Positions 11,050 to 21,805 of a stretch of DNA of 64,000 nt are shown here, one piece after another. A program made the position numbers and the translations under genes. The stretch is from Diplolepis rosae (lineage: Eukaryota > Arthropoda > Insecta > Hymenoptera > Diplolepididae): assembly GCA_030998225.1 (NCBI GenBank), contig JAPYXD010000704.1, forward strand, positions 3,782,001-3,846,000, read 5' to 3'. Numbering within the stretch: the first letter of the stretch is position 1; every line of letters starts with the position of its first letter. The notes beneath the pieces were generated by a model that was given only the letters and a program-made list of their open reading frames with translations, was not told where the DNA came from and did no database searches.

Positions 11050-11841
11050 AAATCGCATCGGGGCCTGCACCCGCGGTCCTGCGTCTCGGGTAGACTTGGT
11101 TGCCCGCGTCGTTCGGGCGAGGAATCTCTTTGTTTCTCCCCTGAGTGGCGCGGCTAGACGGTTTGCCTAGTGGGCGTGTGGCCGCGGATGGAAGTTCCGA
11201 GCGAACGGATGATGGAAGAGTCGTACGCGACATTAATGGAACCAACCACCCGTGAAGTTTAAAGCTGAAAGGCGGTTCCGCGGGTGGTGAATTGGTTCGA
11301 GAGAGGGGGTTCTGTATTATACTATAAAGTATCTTTTCGCGACACGTTAAAAGTAAAGTAACTCACCGGTTCCAGTTGAAATTAAAGCAACTCAAAAAGT
11401 CCCGTCAGTACTAAAGTACTATACTAAAGTAACTCAACATTCACGTTTTGATACGCGATTGTTTTTGTATTAAGAGAAACATTCACATAAGAGACGCTAT
11501 AAAAAAACAGCGCGAAAGTTCGCAACGATTATTCTTTTGTTTGTGCAACATTATGTGAGAGTTCCGAATTTGATGTAATGTAATTTTCATTCGTCATCAA
11601 CGATTGCAACGATGAATTTGCCCGACAGTGAGAAAACTTCAAACGACGATAAATCAAGTCCACACATTGATGAATGTACGTAGATTTATCAAAATTATTT
11701 CGTTCAAAATTAATTGTGTTTAAATTTTTCATCCAATAACAATTTATTTTGCCTAAATGTTTTAAATTTCTTTATTAGAATTTAAAATGACTATTCAATT
11801 AAAAATTTGGTGTAGAGTTAGGTGTAAAGAACTGGACAAAA

Positions 11842-12105
11842 CGCCCTCTCAAAACTCGTATTAAGGAACATAAAAATGACGTTTATAAAGCACCCAGCAA
11901 CTGGACAGCACTCACAAAACACAAATGGCATAAATATAATTTATTTAACTTCCAAAATACAAAAATTTTAGAACAAACAGATAATTATATAAAAAGAACG
12001 TTACTAAAAATGACCCACATAGCCAGCACTCCTAAATCTATCAACCTTAGAACTAATACAGACAACCTCTCTGCTTTTTATCTAACTTTATTACAAAATA
12101 AATAA
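11842..12105 (+). pseudogene. Penelope-like GIY-YIG endonuclease, C-terminal part
   Basis: An open reading of 87 codons to TAA that lacks an initiator. It starts RPLKTRIKEHKNDVYK, continues ALTKHKWHKYNLFNF and NTKILEQTDNYIKRTLLKM, and ends PKSINLRTNTDNLSAFYL. This order is characteristic of the C-terminal endonuclease of Penelope-like reverse transcriptases: the R-x-x-E-H helix, the ALxKHxW block, a Glu-bearing NY helix and the INLRTDTDNLS tail. The GIY and YIG strands and the whole reverse transcriptase are missing upstream, where the element's terminal repeat begins directly. It is a 5'-truncated dead copy. Confidence 0.82.
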
Positions 12106-12392
12106 TTTAAAATTTAAAATATCATGAAATTTTGGTATATTCCTCTTGGGTTAGATCTGTACCTCCTCTTAAAAACATGTGTTGTCCTTTTTATTCCTTA
12201 TGGTCACTTCCACAGTAACCTCTACAAAATAATCCTAGACCCTTAAGAAAACTCCTGAAAAAAGGATGGAAAAATACGTCTCCTTTTCTTTCACACTTTC
12301 ACACATTTACTTTTAGGTTTCTGCAACGAAAAATTCCTTTAGCTTTCAGTCTTCATTTGATTTCCAACATGATCATGTACTATCTGTCACTA

Positions 12393-12613
12393 CACTCTAA
12401 AAACAAATGTGTTACTTCTACACGTGAAATACGATAGTAACTTTTTAGACATTTGAAGTGTGTATTTTTAATACACATTACAAACGTAACGTTTAATTTT
12501 CAAACACTTTAACGTTTTGTACCCAAAATGTGTGTTAAAAATACACACTTCAAATGCCTAAAAAGTTACTATCGTGATTCACGTGTAAAAGTAACACACT
12601 TGTTTTTAGAGTG
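12393..12613. mobile_element. CAC-ended foldback MITE
   Basis: The termini CACTCTAAAAACAAATGTGT and its complement are flanked by TA (12391-12392, 12614-12615). The arms continue as near-perfect complements through TTACT, CACGTG, GATAGTAACTTTTTAG and AATACACA. 221 bp, non-coding, inside the Penelope-like fragment. Confidence 0.85.
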
Positions 12614-12929
12614 TATCTGTGTCTGTGCCTGAGGTTTATATTAATTGGCAAAATGTTGGTTCTTTGGATAACGGGGACTACAAGAGTGTTATGTAGGATT
12701 TAGTTTTATCATGTGCCTTGGTTTTTTCCTAAAAAGGTCAGTTTTCTCACATATTATAATTAAAATTGATGGGACTCAAAAAATTTGATAACATATTTTT
12801 TATTCAAACTATTTTTTGACCACGTGAAAAATGTTTTAATAAATAAGCTTTGTTTTATTTAAGTACCCTATGTTTTCACTTTCATAATTGATATAGAATA
12901 TGTAAAAAAATTTCATTTTAGAAATAAAT

Positions 12930-12966
12930 CACTGATGACGACCCCCATTTGCGGCTGTAACGTATG
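12930..12966 (+). ncRNA. Degenerate hammerhead-like motif of the Penelope-like element
   Basis: CTGATGA (12932-12938) is followed by an imperfect stem-loop (CGACCCCCATTTGCGGCTG) and GTAACG where active hammerheads have GAAACG. The position near the 3' terminus of the Penelope-like fragment matches the family. The altered GAAA core suggests it is inactive. Confidence 0.45.
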
Positions 12967-13947
12967 ATTTAATGAAAAGTTAAATATTTCATTCATTCTG
13001 GACCCTAAAGCCAATTCTTTACACCTAACTCTACACCAAATTTTTGATTGAGGATTGATATAATAAGTCCTTATGAATTTTTACTACTCAATTAATTGGA
13101 TTTTGAAATACTTGATACTTGTTTCTCTTAATACTTAATATTTCTATTTTTCAATAAAATGTCGCTTTCATCAAGAGTATTTTATTCGGATAAGAGTAAA
13201 TTTGTTGTAAGTTATCTACTATTTTAATGCATACCTATTTTCAGTCAACTGAGGCTCCGGATTCCACAACCGACGGAGCGAGTCGCCTAGTAGGCAAAAG
13301 AGGGGATACCGCATTGCGCGAACGTTTTTTTTTCATTTAAATAACAAATTTGGAAATGTGATAAAAAAAACATGTCAGTACATGTCAAATGTCGCTCCGC
13401 ATATTTTTTCTTCCATAAATTTTTGTGTCAGAACTCTAGTTTTTTTATAATCGAAGAAAACCGTACTTTTTAAAGGTACGAAATCAATCGATTTTTTACA
13501 ATTAACTCTCTGTTTTTCGTACAAATTTGTCCGGAATAGTCTGAAATTTTATCAACAGACTCAAAAAACTCTAGAGCTTCAGATGGTTATGTTCAACATA
13601 ACAAAATTCTCAATTTGTTAATAATTTTTATTATAACAAAAATTTGATTATTTATCGTTAAATATATGTCAAAATAATCGTTATTACAGGTTTGGTAGTT
13701 AAATATTGAATATTAGCTCGAAATTTGTCGAATTTTTTAGGACTAATACATTTTGTAAGATAAATACCCGAAATGTTCGTGAAAATGGAGGACAAGCAAC
13801 CTATTATTAAAAACATTTCATTTGACAGATCAAAATTATATGAATCAAATATAATGGAATTATGATTCTGACTATGTTATTCAATTGTTATTTGAATATT
13901 AATACTTTTTTTGCTAGCTCAATAATAATCTGTACCAACTGTACCTT

Positions 13948-14294
13948 CACGGAGAAAAAAAAACCGTTGAATCAACAGATGTCATCTGCTGGAATAGGGA
14001 CAGCAGATTTTTTTTGTAATATTTACAGATTTTTCTGTTGGATTCACAGATTGTTTGTAAACTCAACAGATGAACTTGTAAAATCTACAAAAATGTCTGT
14101 TAGAATTGCGGATTTCTCTTTTTTCTTGAAATCCGCAATTCTAACAGACATTTTTGTAGATTTTACAGGTTCGTCTGTTGAGTTTACAAACAATCTGTGA
14201 ATCCAAAAGAAATATCTGTAAATGTTACAAAAAAAACTGCTGTCCCTATTCCAGCAGATGACATCTGTTGATTCAACAGTTTTTTTTCTCCGTG
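13948..14294. mobile_element. CAC-ended foldback MITE (CACGGAGAAA type)
   Basis: The ends CACGGAGAAAAAAAAACC and its complement are flanked by TT (13946-13947, 14295-14296). The arms are nearly perfect over about 160 bp (GTTGAATCAACAGATG, CATCTGCTGGAATAGGG, TTCACAGATTGTTTG). A 112-codon frame across it is an artefact of the palindrome. It interrupts the minus-strand ORF that begins at 14386. Confidence 0.88.
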
Positions 14295-14386
14295 TTGTTT
14301 CTGGCTTTCTTCTCGATATTCCGGCTCCACTTTTCAGGATTCTTTAATCTTTTCCTTCCAACTTCAGGATTTGTTTCTTGGGACAT
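14294..14386 (-). pseudogene. ORF start of the 3.2-kb element, cut by a foldback
   Basis: ATG at 14386 reads MSQETNPEVGRKRLKN, then PEKWSRNIEKKARNN, up to the exact edge of the foldback at 14294. The pattern R-K-x-x-N-P-x-x-W-x-x-N-x-x-K-x-x-R is one I associate with the start of some transposon-encoded proteins in insects, but I cannot name the family. Beyond the foldback no long continuation is open. It lies just inside the right arm of the 3.2-kb element and is probably the start of that element's protein. Confidence 0.4.
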
Positions 14387-14550
14387 TTTCACGACCACAG
14401 TAATAAATTTTTGACAATTTGTTAACTTATTTAATGCAATAAATTACCGTTGTTCGCGATAAATGACATGTTTTCTCTTCAAAGGTACTTAATTGGAACC
14501 GGTGGGTTACTTTACTTTTAGCGTGTCACGAAAAGATACTTTAGTGTAAT

Positions 14551-16760
14551 CCGGAACCTTGGAATTGCATCGAGAACTGGGGGGGCTTGAGAGAGGGAGA
14601 ACATCTTTTCCACGAAAATTACTCCCCTATGGTCCTGAACGCGGCAAAGTAATTAGAGGCGACTGTATGTAAATTACTTTGAATTCAATTGAAGAAAAAG
14701 AGTTGACCAATAAATTATCATTCTCAAATTAACATCTTCCTAAAATAAATAGATGTTTCGAATAACAGAATAAAAGATCGTCTAACAGAAATGGTTTTAG
14801 TGAACTTTCCTGATTCGTTCCTATCACGAAATGGTTGGAGAATTGCGTCAAAAACACGAATTGGCAAAAGGGGATTTGAAAACTCTCCAGGCGAGGTGAG
14901 CTTGGCAAAGCAAACGAAATAGAACAAGGGCAAGGGGATGAGCAAAAGAAAAATGAAAGCGAATCGTCTTCTCAGAAAGTTTGCTCACTGATTTCGTCTT
15001 CTTCAAAGATTCTGACAGCTTTCTTTCCACACTGTTTCTTTATTTCTGTCCCTTTTAATAAATTCTTAGACTATCTGTCTAGTAGATGATTAATTCCTTT
15101 CAGCCGCTTCCGGAGAAACGTACCCCACTTGCATATTACCTCAAAAGTTCTTGTCATACTTTACTAACTCTTTTATTAATTTTTTTAAAGTATTAAATAG
15201 AATAATATAATTTCTCATGTTATAAAATATTCAATCTATATTATTTAATTATTTAGTTTTATGAAATATATGTTCACCACAATGATTGATGGTTGAAAAA
15301 AATTTTTAATACATCTTTTCATTAATTTTATTTTTTGGAAATAAAGTGTTAAATAGAAAAAAATAAAAATGTAATTTTTGTGATTTGCAAACTTTGATTG
15401 TCCTAAACCAAGTAGAATTTATTGAATTACATTGCGAAATTCCTTTAAAAGTTTGTCTTGCAGGAATCGTAACTTTTTGATCTTTCAAACGACTAGCCTG
15501 AAACTTTAAAAGACTTCTGCGCAGTACTTCGCATGAGTTTTCCAATATGTAAAAGGAATTTTGGATTTTATCAAATGTGGAAGTACCAATGTTTTGCTTT
15601 GGAATTATTATTAAATTTTGCGCTTCATCAAAAGTAGTCCTAGAAAATAGAATATAATTAATAAGATTTAAAAATCAATAGATTCAATTGGTTTTTGCAT
15701 TTATCTAGTGTTCCGAAATTTTTATTTTTATTACAGTAGAGATGCTTGTGAATAATAATAATTTTATTCTGTATAAAATATAGTTTCCATTAAAATTTAT
15801 TTATTTATTCGGGTAATATATGCGTTCAAGTAGAGATAAAATATGTGACACTAATGTATTGCCATACTAACCATGATATGTGGTGCAGGTGCAATCTGGA
15901 AACCATAGCTTTTGTTAGTAATGGGAATTGATTACCTACTCAAGCTCTTTTGTCTTGAAGTCCGAAAGGTGATTAATAATTTTAGCAGGTATTGATTAAC
16001 AAAAAATGCCAACGTGTGTCATAATTAATCAGAATTTGTAAATTTCTCATTTATAGTATAATTTTATCTGTAATTAACAATTTCATTAAATCGACATGCT
16101 ATTCAGAATATACGTCCAAATGATATCATGAAAATTAAAGATATTTATATGCTACACATGCTAACGACCCCTAATTATATACAGAAATACGGTACTGGAA
16201 TTATCTGATTGATTGGATACATGCAAAAAAAATTTCGAAGCGTGAAATGCACGCAAATTCATCTTTACGGGGATAACTAGATTTGATAATTGCTGAATAA
16301 ATAATAATTGGATTGTATCGAACATAAATGATTAATATGTAGATCAGTTTTAATTTCCGAAGGAATTATTTAGTTCAAATTTTCAAGAATCCGATATATT
16401 TCGAATTCTCAAAATAGTAAAAAAGAAAGCGACGTTCAAAAACCCCTCCCTCTTTTTCCTTTCTTTCGTCCTCTTTAGGCTTTCATCTCCGCAACCATCT
16501 ACACATTAAAGCCTACAAATCGACGACGTTTCAGTGTTCTTCCAGCACCCGTTTCAAGGCTGAAATATTAAAAATGAATTTCTTACCTGTTAGTTTCCGT
16601 TGCACTCTAAAGCCAGACTATTGACTATCAAATGATTCCTTTCACTATTAAAGGATTTTATATTCTAAATTGGCATGATAGGAAATCCTTTAACAGTTAA
16701 AGGATTGTCGTTTCAAATGCTGTCCTTTTACTGTCAAAGTATTTCCTTTGATCTAGGAAT
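14551..16760. other. No recognisable gene
   Basis: About 2.2 kb without a supported gene. Frames near 14724-15030 and 15306-15545 (minus) have no domain. A possible donor GAG|GTGAGC follows a short open ATG frame (about 14831-14885), which is too weak to call. Weak inverted AAAGGATT units lie near 16630-16715. Confidence 0.45.
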
Positions 16761-16994
16761 AATAGTATATTACGTGGCTAGGGGCTCAATGAGGGTTATT
16801 GCGCGACGAGCGACAATACTCGCAGGATATCGAAGCCAAGGCGTAGTCGAGGTGTAGCCGATGCGTAGCTGAGGCAAAGCCAAGACGAAGCCGAGACCAA
16901 GCCGAGACGAATCCGAGGCGCGATCAGTCTTGCGAGCATTGTCGCGAGTCTCGTAATTTCCCGAATTATGTGCATTGGTACGTATTCTATTTTA
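16761..16994. repeat. Foldback element with TAGTATATTA end and GC-rich core
   Basis: Starts AATAGTATATTACGTGGC and ends GTACGTATTCTATTTT, an inverted pair. Inner arms GACGAGCGACAATACTCGCA and TGCGAGCATTGTCGCGAGTC are also inverted. Between them is an 11-bp array (16831-16918). The same layout recurs at 28107-28285. Confidence 0.7.
16831..16918. repeat. 11-bp tandem array, about 8 units
   Basis: Units are of the form CGAAGCCGAGR with variants (CGTAGTCGAGG, TGTAGCCGATG, CAAAGCCAAGA), eight in a row. The homologous array at 28177-28209 has only three units, so the number varies between copies of the host element. Confidence 0.8.
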
Positions 16995-17000
16995 TGTGAC

Positions 17001-17172
17001 ATCACCTTGACCATCATGACCTTTAGGTCAATTTTCAAGGTGACTTGAAGGTCAAGACGATTTTTCTTAGATTGAACTCTACGCCCGGATAAATTATTTT
17101 TGTAGACTTCAGGCTGTGGATTGTTATCATAACACCCACCCCAAAACACACCCAGACAGTAACAATCATTTC
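17001..17172. repeat. 170-bp inverted repeat, left copy
   Basis: The reverse complement of this stretch matches 21806-21980 closely (GATAACAATCCACAGCCTGA, AGTCTACAAAAAT, TTCAATCTAAGAAAAATCGT, AAGTCACCTTGAAA). The pair frames a 4.6-kb block containing a foldback and an R1-clade element. Short GGTCAA and TTGACC units recur within it. Confidence 0.8.
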
Positions 17173-17722
17173 GGATAAGATGTAAAGACTGTGACTATGT
17201 AGTTACAAATGTGACAATCTTGACAATATCACTTCTCTGTGAATAGTTACAAAAAAAAGACACTTTGTCCTTATTTTTAGCGTTACCCAGAAACAACAGC
17301 GTGGACGTAGTAAGTTCTGTTTCCTTTGGGGTGCTTTCTTGTCGTGAGTTCCCCTTGCCTCTCACGTTTCGGGTGGTTGATTAACGGGAGTCCCCTTGTC
17401 TCTCACAATTGCTACCAGTGTTACAATCAGCCACGGAGTAACTATTCGAAGTGCTTTCCATTGGCTTGAAAACACAAACGTGGACGTCTTTCAAAACCGT
17501 CCACAGTTTTTAGCAAAGTTTCTCAAGTTACTCCGTGGCTGATTGTAACACTGGTAGCAATGGTGAGTGGCAAGGGGACTCACAGCGCGCTAAGGTAGCG
17601 CTAAAAGTAAGGACAAAGTGTCTTCTTTTTGTAACTAGTCACAGAGAAGTTACATTGTCAAGATTGTCACTTTTGTAACTACATAGTTACAGTTTTTACA
17701 TCTTATCCGAAATGATTGTTAC
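17159..17722. mobile_element. Large palindromic foldback
   Basis: The ends GTAACAATCATTTCGGATAA and its complement pair over about 75 bp. Further inverted blocks are GACACTTTGTCCTTA, GTGTTACAATCAGCCACGGA and TTGCTACCAG. Its first bases are also the last bases of the flanking 170-bp repeat. 564 bp, no coding. Confidence 0.75.
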
Positions 17723-18130
17723 TTTTTACATTCTCATCATGGATGAGAAGGTATTGGTTTTATGTGAAAAATGACTTTCGAAAATTTCATCAAATCTTTA
17801 CAGAATTATTTACTTAATAGAATTATCAGATTGAATTGAGCTTTGGCACACTTTATCGGGGCCGAAAAAGTAAGGACAAGTTCGTTAACCAGCCACATCC
17901 AATCAAAATTGAGGGATTGAGCACTACTTTTGTGTTTTTGAAAATAACTTTTTGAAAAAATCAAAAATTCTAATACTGGTTTTTGATAGTGCTCATAAAT
18001 CTCTACAAATTATCCTGATAACATTTTTTGATTAAATCAAAATTAGAAATATTACAGCATATTTAAATTCGAAAAAAGTCAATATCAAAATTCCATTTTC
18101 CAGTTAAAGTATACGAGATACGAAAAACCC
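17723..18130 (+). repeat. Dispersed repeat X, truncated copy
   Basis: Begins TTTTTACATTCTCATCATGG, which includes an 8-bp hairpin (TTCTCATC with GATGAGAA). It continues GAAAAATGACTTTCGAA, then TTTGGCACACTTTATCGG and CATAAATCTCTACAAATTAT. The same order is found at 30268 (plus) and ends at 43475 (minus). The CTGTCTGTCTG section is deleted here. Confidence 0.75.
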
Positions 18131-18302
18131 GGTTCCAGCCAGACCTTTTTTGTTTTCAATCGTTAATTAAATATATTTCTAATTCAGCTGGCGACTCGTG
18201 CTCCCAGGTAGCTTCCTGAAATTTTATTGGCTTTCGATCTATGACAAAATCATAACGAAAAAGTCCTTAAAAAAGGATGTTATAAGGACATTAAAAAAGT
18301 AC

Positions 18303-18345
18303 ACCTTCGGACCGACACATGGTGCCTGGCTAGACCCCTATACAT
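18303..18345 (+). mobile_element. R1-clade 3'-end fragment (sense strand)
   Basis: CTTCGGACCGACACATGGTG, CCTGGCTAGACCCC and TATACAT match, in inverse orientation, the 3' end of the minus-strand element at 19400-21660. It is either a severely 5'-truncated insertion or an inverted duplicate of that end. Confidence 0.6.
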
Positions 18346-19399
18346 ATTGTATGAAAACGTATGGAATCCTAAGTAACATTTTTGTAACTCAGCTATATAT
18401 GAGAAGGTGGGAGAGGAACAGAAGTATATTCAATTTTTAAATTTTATTCTGCATCCTCCTCCTTCACGCACACATCTGTTCAAGCTTTACAAAAAATGTT
18501 ATTCGGGATATGATATATTTTCATTATTTTCCCTGGCTCTTTTCTACTATTTCATAGTAATTTTATATCCAGACTATCTTTTATGTTCATTCGACATACA
18601 CGCATGTATATATTCATGTACACATAAGTACATTCGTGTGTATTATTACTATAATTTTGTTGTTTTCTCTTTGTTCGCATCAGTTGACCAGTGAACATTG
18701 GACGTATAGCAAAATAGCGCGCAAACAACACATATAAATAAATGTACGCAAAAACTGCCATGTATGTAATCGTGTATATTGGTTGTTTCTCTTATATTGC
18801 GCTTTGTGTATTTCGCATTTTGAGCGTTAATTGAGATTGAGTGTTGAACGACAAGTTAGTGCCAATAAAAAATATTTTTTATAGCGCCTCTTTTGGAAAT
18901 CCGATTTCGGTACCTGCGAAGCGGGTTGAAACTGCGATTTTCAACCCTAGGGGCGAAACTTTAAAGGTAGGGTTCCAAACCTCAGTTTCGAACCGTTCTA
19001 CAGGCGCCGCAAAACTCGTTTTTTCTGTTCGAAATGTTCAAATCCAGTGTGTCAACAACATTCAAAAATCGGATATACTTGTTTTAGTTGCATTCCTGAG
19101 AACCAGTAAGAAAGTAAATATCATATCATATCATAAAATTCATTGTGATCCCTTTTTTTTTTCTTCAAACAGCATTTAAATAACTCAAAATAAAATACAA
19201 AAATAAACGAAAAAAAACATGTTTTCCTTACAGTCCAAAACGTTTAACGAATTTTTTTCACATTTATACGTATTAAAACATAATATGCCAAAACCACTGA
19301 GAAAGGTAAGAGATGAAAAATGTTTACCTGCTTCTGACAAAAATGAGTGTGAAGGTAAGTCATACTTGCATACAAATGCATGTAAATGTATAAGGGTCC
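18346..19399. other. No convincing gene; low-complexity TACA/TGTA-rich DNA
   Basis: Contains a stretch rich in GTATA, CATGTA and ACATA words (about 18590-18780). Open frames at 18841-19179 and 19219-19458 (plus) have no recognised domain. The second has exon-like borders (TTACAG before it and two AAG-GTAAG sites) but no family match. Confidence 0.4.
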
Positions 19400-19479
19400 A
19401 GCCAGGCACCATGTGTCGGTCCGAAGGGTATCGGGATAGGTGTCGGACGGAGGGTTAATGCGTCTTTTCAATTTGGTTC

Positions 19480-20270
19480 TGATGGCTTCGAACTTTATGC
19501 AGTTCCTCAATACGTGTTCTGGAGAGTCCAGTTCTCCACATGTGCATAAGTCCGATTCAGCCATGTTGAATCTTTTCCGGAAGTTTTGGAAGTTTCCGTA
19601 GCCTGTGATGAATTGAGCTGACTACTTGGACGGCTCGAGCCACGGGCTATCTAGTCTTGTTTTTATATTTGGCAGGTATAGGTGTGTCAGTCTGCCCATT
19701 TCGGATGAGTCCCATCTAGATTGCCATGTCCTTATGAGACTATCAAGGACTTTCTTTCTGGCAAGAGTTTGACGTGTTCGATGCTCAGAGTGCTGCTCAT
19801 CCCCTTCGAATCTAAGATTCTCCAGGTCCTGATTTTGTATAGAAGTCCTCTTCTCTCGCATTCCAGGTTGATGGGAAGATTTCCTATCAACACTGTGAGT
19901 GCTTGAGCAGAGGTAGTTCTGTAGGCTCCAGTCACACGCATGAGGGCGTGCCTTTAAGACATTTCAAATTTCTGCCGGCTGGTTGCTGTTGCCCTATCGT
20001 GCCATCCTGCCAAGGCAAAGGTAGCGATAGGCCCCTAAAGCCCCTTGTAGATTGCATTGAAAGCTCTGTACTTTATTCCCCATTCGTTTCTATTCTTTTA
20101 ATTCTCTGACCGTTGATTCTTATCTCCGGTGTGCACTTCTTATGAAGGTTCCCTTTGACAAGCATCATTGCACATTTACTTGGCGCAAGCTGCAGTTTGT
20201 TTGCAGTGTACCAGTTTGATATCTCGTTCGAAGCCAGTTGACCTTTTGCTGACAGTTGACGATTCTTGTC
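19480..20270 (-). pseudogene. R1-clade ORF2 C-terminal remnant
   Basis: Pieces in several frames, read on the minus strand: a post-RT piece near 20250-20090 (LQLAPSKCAMMLVKG, then PEIRINGQRIKRIE), which matches the strand after the RT active site. Next comes a mid-connection piece (LARKKVLDSLIRTWQSRWDS, then GRLTHLYLPNIKTRLD) at 19860-19620, and a CCHC finger DLCTCGELDSPEHVLRNC (19550-19490). Connection and finger are typical of R1-clade ORF2. There are several frameshifts and stops, so it is non-functional. Confidence 0.8.
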
Positions 20271-20436
20271 CCTATGCCGAGGCCTTCAATGCGTTGCGAT
20301 CTCGTGTTCTCAGATTCGACTGCTGTTTGTCGGATTTCCGGGGTGACTTTTCTTGATCTTCTTGCGTTGAACTAAGCAAATTCTGAGACCTACAGACACA
20401 TAGGTTTTTCTGTAGGCCATAATCAGTCGAGTTAAT

Positions 20437-21600
20437 CTATTTTTCTAATGCAGCTTTATAAAAGGGGCATTTCTTATCCATGGTGTCATGGTTAGAATCC
20501 CTCTTTATCCTCTGGCAATTTGCGTACTTCTTTCCATGACTCTTTTCTGGACACTCTGCAGCTTTGTGTCCAGAGTCTGCGCAATGAGAGCAAACTTCCT
20601 CCCTTTCGCAATGCTTCGAAATGTGTCCAAAGCTTTAACATTTAAAACACCTTAAAACGAGGAGATAATCCTGCACTTTGCAAGCTCGCCATCCGATGAA
20701 CACCCTCCTTGCGTTGAGCAGGACTTTCCGGGTACTGGAACTGACTTCAACAACCCATTTTGTGGTTTCGCTATTTTTCTTGCCCGTTTTAAATTTGGGC
20801 TTGAAACATTTAGCGAATTCAGTCGCGTTGCTTGCTACTTCCTCATTTTGTTCAAAGATTGCCTTCGCAAACTCTTCTTCCTCAAGCTCTTTTGGGACGT
20901 CATAGATTATCAGTCTAGGACTTCTCTTCTGAGGTCGTTCCACGACAAATTTGGAACTGATGCTCTTGTTTGTTTCTAATTTATGGAGGTCTTCCTCCGT
21001 AGCTGTTTCTATAACTAGACCGCATTTCGTTTTTCTGATGTTATTGATTTGGACCTTCTCCCTCTGTGGGTTGAAAGTCTTCATCAATTTTATCTTCGTA
21101 GCTTCCACGGTTTCGAGCTTCAGCTCCTCCTTTGCTCTGACAAAAAGGACCTTTTGAGGGGCCCTGATTGTTGTTTCCTTCGGCGTTGCTTTGGGAAGCA
21201 CAAGCTTTTGCGCGACAGAAGCGTACGACTGTCTGACATCAGCTGCTTTTCCCCTTCTTGATTCTTCCAGGGCGCCCTCGAGCCTACTACTTCTATTTAA
21301 AAGCCCGTGAATTATCTCAGAGAGGCGATTCAAGCTTTCAAAAGCTTCCGCGCTGCTTTCTCTTTTCAACTTCAGCAGCGCTTGGCTTATGTTCCCAACA
21401 CAGATGGCAGTTTCATGTACCAGGTCTACGTTCGGGGAGGCGTTCGAATTACTTCCTGCTTGCTCCTTCTCGTTCAATTTCCCCTTTGAAGGTACTTCGG
21501 ATCCCGAGGCGAGATCCTTGTTCCTTTTCTATTCTAAAGCAAGGTCTTCTGCACTAGAGTATTCTCTCCTGCGCTTCAAGTTCGGTGGAGTTACCTCCAT
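20437..21600 (-). pseudogene. R1-clade ORF1 (gag-like) with two in-frame stops
   Basis: One continuous frame of 387 codons plus stop from ATG at 21600 (MEVTPPNLKRRREYSSAED), interrupted only by TAG at 21529-21531 and TAA at 20635-20637. The N-terminus is charged and a helical region surrounds residues 60-110. The C-terminal part has RSPRLIIYDVPKELEEEEF, an RRM-like stretch common in these ORF1 proteins, then three zinc knuckles. The first is CFKC-stop-SFGHISKHC and the second is CSHCADSGHKAAEC (C-x2-C-x4-H-x4-C). The TAA falls inside the first knuckle. ORF1 binds element RNA. The open remainder suggests a moderately recent copy. Confidence 0.85.
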
Positions 21601-21805
21601 CTCTTCAACCTCGGCCAGGTAGCTTTTCGATGACTCTATAATTTCACTATCTAGATCTTAAATTCGTTCAACTTTGTGTGCTCAGTGTTCAAGTTCTCCT
21701 TGTCTAACCACTTCAGGGAGTCCTGTGTAGCAAATTCGGCCTACTCAGTACGATAGTACTGAGCGTTTCCCTCTTCCGCGACGAGGACTTAAAGTTACAT
21801 GGAAG

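Larger units (their letters stand above)
6498..11310 (+). mobile_element. R1-clade non-LTR retrotransposon, copy 1 (degenerate)
   Basis: A GC-rich block of about 4.8 kb in AT-rich DNA: about 1.07 kb of 5' UTR, a broken ORF1, ORF2 with endonuclease and reverse transcriptase, and about 260 bp of 3' UTR. The 3' UTR (ACCCGTGAAGTTTAAAGC, GGCGGTTCCGCGGGTGG) is shared with the minus-strand copy at 49070-53706, which fixes the 3' end at about 11290-11310. The 5' UTR carries a CCTATAGACGGG motif also seen in copy 2. ORF1 and ORF2 overlap as ATGA (8061-8064), a common arrangement in this clade. No target duplication could be read. Confidence 0.88.
11801..13046 (+). mobile_element. Penelope-like element, 3' fragment with inverted termini
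   Basis: The ends are inverted: AATTTGGTGTAGAGTTAGGT at the left and ACCTAACTCTACACCAAATT at the right. The 5' part encodes a GIY-YIG endonuclease tail (11842-12105) and the 3' part holds a degenerate hammerhead motif (12930-12966). The reverse transcriptase is absent. A CAC-ended foldback is inserted at 12393-12613. Confidence 0.75.
11316..14550. mobile_element. 3.2-kb inverted-repeat element carrying three nested insertions
   Basis: The left end (AAGTATCTTTTCGCGACACG, then TTAAAAGTAAAGTAACTCAC, CGGTTCCAGTTGAA) is inverted with 14490-14550 (TTAATTGGAACCGGTGGG, GTGTCACGAAAAGATACTTT). The arms match over about 65 bp. Inside are the Penelope-like fragment (11801-13046) with a foldback in it, and a second foldback (13948-14294). 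A short minus-strand ORF start lies at the right side, and a plus-strand ATG reading MNLPDSEKTSNDDKSS occurs at 11612. It starts within a few bases of the R1 copy 1 tail. Superfamily unknown. Confidence 0.7.
19400..21660 (-). mobile_element. R1-clade non-LTR retrotransposon, internally deleted
   Basis: The 5' part (right side) encodes a long ORF1 and the 3' part (left side) the extreme C-terminus of ORF2. The endonuclease and nearly all of the reverse transcriptase are missing between about 20390 and 20250. The 3' end is near the CTTCGGACCGACACATGG block at 19400-19435. It is a different family from the copies at 6498 and 49070, since ORF1 is unrelated at a glance. It lies inside the 170-bp inverted repeat frame. 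Confidence 0.75.

Noticed and set aside
13862..14200. 112-codon plus-strand frame
   Set aside because: Runs across the palindromic MITE at 13948-14294, whose arms generate the frame.
19219..19458. 79-codon plus-strand frame with exon-like borders and Cys residues
   Set aside because: Overlaps the 3' end of the minus-strand R1-clade element and has no recognisable domain. The splice-like sites are not supported by anything else.
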